From the NCBI GenBank assembly GCA_030726195.1, contig JANREF010000063.1:1-9499 (forward strand): a stretch of DNA of 9,499 bases. The letters are read 5' to 3'. Both the position numbers and the translations under genes were made by a program. Positions within the stretch are counted from its first letter, which is position 1. Each line of letters starts with the position of its first letter. Positions 7,569 to 9,499 of the stretch are shown one piece after another. Under the pieces are notes generated by a model. That model saw only the letters and a program-made list of their open reading frames with translations, did not search any database and was not told the DNA's origin. The stretch is from Burkholderiaceae bacterium. GTDB taxonomy: Bacteria; Pseudomonadota; Gammaproteobacteria; Burkholderiales; Burkholderiaceae_C.

Positions 7569-9161
7569 GTGGCCACACAACACTTTGACGTCTTAATCAT
7601 TGGTAGCGGCTTGGCGGGCTTGAGCGCCGCGTTGCGCTTGGCCCCCACACACCGCGTCGCGGTCATCACCAAGCGCGGCGCCACAGACGGCGCCAGTGGC
7701 TGGGCGCAGGGCGGCATTGCGGCTGTGCTCGGTCAAGACGACAGCTTTGCCAACCACGTGGACGACACCTTGGTCGCAGGCGCTGGCTTGTGCGACGAAG
7801 CTGCCACTCGCTTTGTGGTGGAGCGTGCACCAAGCGCCATTGCTTGGTTGCGCGAATTGGGCGTTCACTTCTCTGAGCACGACGGTGACTTGCACCTCAC
7901 ACGCGAAGGCGGCCACAGCCACAGACGCATCGTGCATGCGGCCGACGCCACAGGTGCTGCGGTGCAAACAGTCATGGTCGAACAGGTGCGCAACACGCCC
8001 AACATCAGCCTGTTCGAACAACACATGCTGGTAGACCTCATCACCACGCACAAGTTGGGCTTGGAAACCGATCAGCCCAGCCGCTGCTTGGGTGCCTATG
8101 CACTAGACGAGGTGCGCGACGAGGTCGATGTGTTTGAAGCACCCGCTGTGATGCTGGCCACCGGTGGCGCAGGCAAGGTGTACCTGTACACCACCAACCC
8201 CGACACGGCTACGGGCGACGGCATTGCGGCGGCCTGGCGTGCAGGTGCGCGGGTGGCCAACATGGAGTTCATTCAATTCCACCCCACCTGCTTGTTTCAC
8301 CCACACGCCAAGTCGTTTTTAATTTCTGAAGCTGTGCGCGGTGAAGGCGGGCAGCTGCGCCTACCCCAAAGCGTGGGCGGTGCGCGCTTCATGCCCGAAC
8401 ACGACGCACGCGCCGAGCTCGCGCCCCGCGATGTGGTGGCGCGCGCCATCGACTTTGAGATGAAGCGCCACGGCGTGGACTGCGTGTATCTGGACATCTC
8501 GCACCAGTCACCCGCGTTTTTGCAAGAGCACTTCCCCACCATCAAAGCGCGCTGCCTGGAGTTGGGCATAGACATCAGCCAACAAGCCATACCCGTCGTG
8601 CCTGCTGCGCACTACACCTGCGGCGGCGTGGTGGCCGATTTGCATGGCCGCACCGATGTGGCTGGCTTGTACGCCATAGGCGAGACCAGCTACAGCGGCC
8701 TGCACGGTGCCAACCGCTTGGCCAGCAACAGCTTGCTGGAATGCATGGTGTACGCCAACGCCGCCGCGCAAGACATTCAACACGCGCCCAAGCACACCCA
8801 TCACGCGCTACCCGCCTGGGACGACAGCCGTGTGGTGGACGCAGATGAGGCGGTTGTGATCTCCCACAACTGGCATGAGCTGCGCCAGTTCATGTGGGAC
8901 TACGTGGGTATTGTGCGCACCAATAAACGCCTGGAGCGCGCCGCGCACCGTATTGCCTTGCTGCAAGGGGAAATCGATGAGTTTTATGCAAAGTTCCATG
9001 TCACGCGCGACTTGCTTGAACTGCGCAACTTGGTACAAACCGCAGACCTGATCGTGCAATGTGCCCAGCAACGCCTTGAAAGCCGAGGCCTGCACTACAG
9101 CCGCGATTACCCCGACCAATTGGCACAGGCACTACCCACCATACTCACACCACAGACCTAG
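7569..9161 (+). CDS. nadB: L-aspartate oxidase NadB
   Basis: NadB is the cytoplasmic FAD enzyme that oxidises L-aspartate to iminoaspartate, which NadA uses to make quinolinate for de novo NAD synthesis. The 530-residue product is close to E. coli NadB (540). The FAD motif is [16 protein letters not shown] (10-25), followed by [15 protein letters not shown] (41-55). [18 protein letters not shown] (112-129) includes the glutamate equivalent to E. coli E121. [12 protein letters not shown] (234-245) includes His238 (E. coli H244). RGEGG is at 257-261. [12 protein letters not shown] (284-295) carries Arg287 (E. coli R290), and AAHYTCGGV (346-354) carries His348 (E. coli H351). [25 protein letters not shown] (367-391) closes the FAD domain. 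The pattern fits NadB better than fumarate reductase or succinate dehydrogenase flavoproteins. The start is GTG with no clear Shine-Dalgarno, 27 bases after scpA, and there is no in-frame ATG in the gap. nadA and nadC are not in the window. Confidence 0.96.
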   Translation: MATQHFDVLIIGSGLAGLSAALRLAPTHRVAVITKRGATDGASGWAQGGIAAVLGQDDSFANHVDDTLVAGAGLCDEAATRFVVERAPSAIAWLRELGVHFSEHDGDLHLTREGGHSHRRIVHAADATGAAVQTVMVEQVRNTPNISLFEQHMLVDLITTHKLGLETDQPSRCLGAYALDEVRDEVDVFEAPAVMLATGGAGKVYLYTTNPDTATGDGIAAAWRAGARVANMEFIQFHPTCLFHPHAKSFLISEAVRGEGGQLRLPQSVGGARFMPEHDARAELAPRDVVARAIDFEMKRHGVDCVYLDISHQSPAFLQEHFPTIKARCLELGIDISQQAIPVVPAAHYTCGGVVADLHGRTDVAGLYAIGETSYSGLHGANRLASNSLLECMVYANAAAQDIQHAPKHTHHALPAWDDSRVVDADEAVVISHNWHELRQFMWDYVGIVRTNKRLERAAHRIALLQGEIDEFYAKFHVTRDLLELRNLVQTADLIVQCAQQRLESRGLHYSRDYPDQLAQALPTILTPQT

Positions 9162-9169
9162 TCAGAGCG

Positions 9170-9188
9170 GCGCCCAATCGCTGGGCGC
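9170..9188 (+). terminator. Terminator-like hairpin after nadB
   Basis: GCGCCCA (9170-9176) pairs perfectly with TGGGCGC (9182-9188) around the 5-base loop ATCGC, starting 9 bases after the nadB stop. Position and stability suit a transcription end or RNA-protecting stem. There is no T-run after the stem, so this is not a canonical intrinsic terminator. Confidence 0.45.
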
Positions 9189-9242
9189 GGTCACAAGGCC
9201 ACAGCCTTACACGCCAAGCTATGAGACGAGCCCTCTGCGCAG

Positions 9243-9346
9243 GTTTTAAGCAAGTTGATTGGGCAGATTCACATAGCAGGATCACATAACAGGTTCATTG
9301 GGTACATTCACTGAGTAAGTTGACGCTGCACGTTCCTTGGCTGCGT
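9243..9346. repeat. Degenerate tandem repeat, 13-base period, about eight units
   Basis: Cutting the sequence every 13 bases from 9243 aligns eight units with consensus about TCAYTGRGCARGT. The best pair, 9269-9281 and 9282-9294 (TCACATAGCAGGA / TCACATAACAGGT), matches at 11 of 13 positions. ATTGGG recurs at 9258 and 9297 (39 bases, three periods). AAGTTGA recurs at 9252 and 9317 (65 bases, five periods). In the columns, T1 is kept in 7 of 8 units, A3 in 6, a pyrimidine at position 4 in 8, A10 in 7, a purine at 12 in 8 and T13 in 7. The core is 9256-9320, with flanking units more decayed. The period is not a multiple of three, and nothing suggests it is coding. Confidence 0.75.
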
Positions 9347-9363
9347 TTGCGTTTTTCAGGCAT

Positions 9364-9383
9364 TGGAGCACGCAGGCGCTCCA
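9364..9383. other. Inverted repeat TGGAGC / GCTCCA
   Basis: Six-base perfect arms (9364-9369 and 9378-9383) flank an 8-base loop, just past the 13-base array. On the plus strand no T-run follows, and on the minus strand an A-rich stretch follows, so it is not a canonical terminator in either direction. Its role is unknown. Confidence 0.3.
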
Positions 9384-9499
9384 GCCTTGATACAAACCTT
9401 GGGTTGCACCACCCACGGCACGCGTTGCCGCAACGCCCGATTGAACAGCCGCCCTACCCCTCAACAAGCAACGCCCACTGCAGCCGGTCACACTGGTTG

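Larger units (their letters stand above)
9162..9499. other. 338-base gene-free tail after nadB
   Basis: No credible gene is seen on either strand. A 69-codon minus-strand frame at 9282-9491 runs through the repeat array and has no recognisable motif. The region holds a strong hairpin just after nadB (9170-9188), the 13-base tandem array (9243-9346), an inverted repeat TGGAGC/GCTCCA (9364-9369 and 9378-9383) and a short hairpin CGGCA/TGCCG (near 9415-9430). The next gene lies beyond the window. Confidence 0.55.

Noticed and set aside
9282..9491. 69-codon minus-strand ORF in the tail
   Set aside because: It overlaps the 13-base repeat array, has no recognisable domain, and has no ribosome site I could support.

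Overview
The window reads as ordinary core chromosome of a betaproteobacterium, most likely order Burkholderiales and probably a Comamonadaceae relative. This rests on family resemblance of the proteins, on the ftsK-lolA-rarA run beside trxB, on a DUF3460-scpA pair, and on a moderately high GC content with frequent TTG leucine codons. No database search was possible, so the genus is not claimed. I saw no tRNA, rRNA, insertion sequence, prophage, CRISPR or toxin/defence cassette.

Left half, minus strand (4905 down to 1): a Crp/Fnr-type regulator, then ftsK (DNA translocase), lolA (periplasmic lipoprotein chaperone) and rarA (replication-stress AAA+ ATPase, cut by the window edge). The ftsK-lolA and lolA-rarA gaps are 5 and 3 bases, so these three look like one translationally coupled operon. 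The crp-like gene lies 119 bases upstream of ftsK on the same strand.

Centre (4906-5183): a divergent control region between the crp-like gene and trxB. It contains a TGTGA-type half-site in a small palindrome, which the recognition helix of the adjacent regulator could plausibly read.

Right half, plus strand: trxB (thioredoxin reductase). Next is a 304-base gap holding a candidate -10 box and two perfect hairpins. Then come a 70-residue DUF3460 gene, scpA (condensin kleisin) and nadB (L-aspartate oxidase, GTG start). A terminator-like hairpin follows nadB.

Tail (9162-9499): no convincing gene. It does hold a degenerate tandem array with a 13-base period, about eight units over 9243-9346, which is the least explained structure here. 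Functionally the window combines chromosome segregation and repair (FtsK, RarA, ScpA), envelope biogenesis (LolA), thiol redox (TrxB), NAD synthesis (NadB) and one regulator. I found no convincing evidence of a new multi-gene system. The items worth a second look are the 13-base repeats, the DUF3460 leader hairpins, and the Crp-like protein with an altered ligand pocket.
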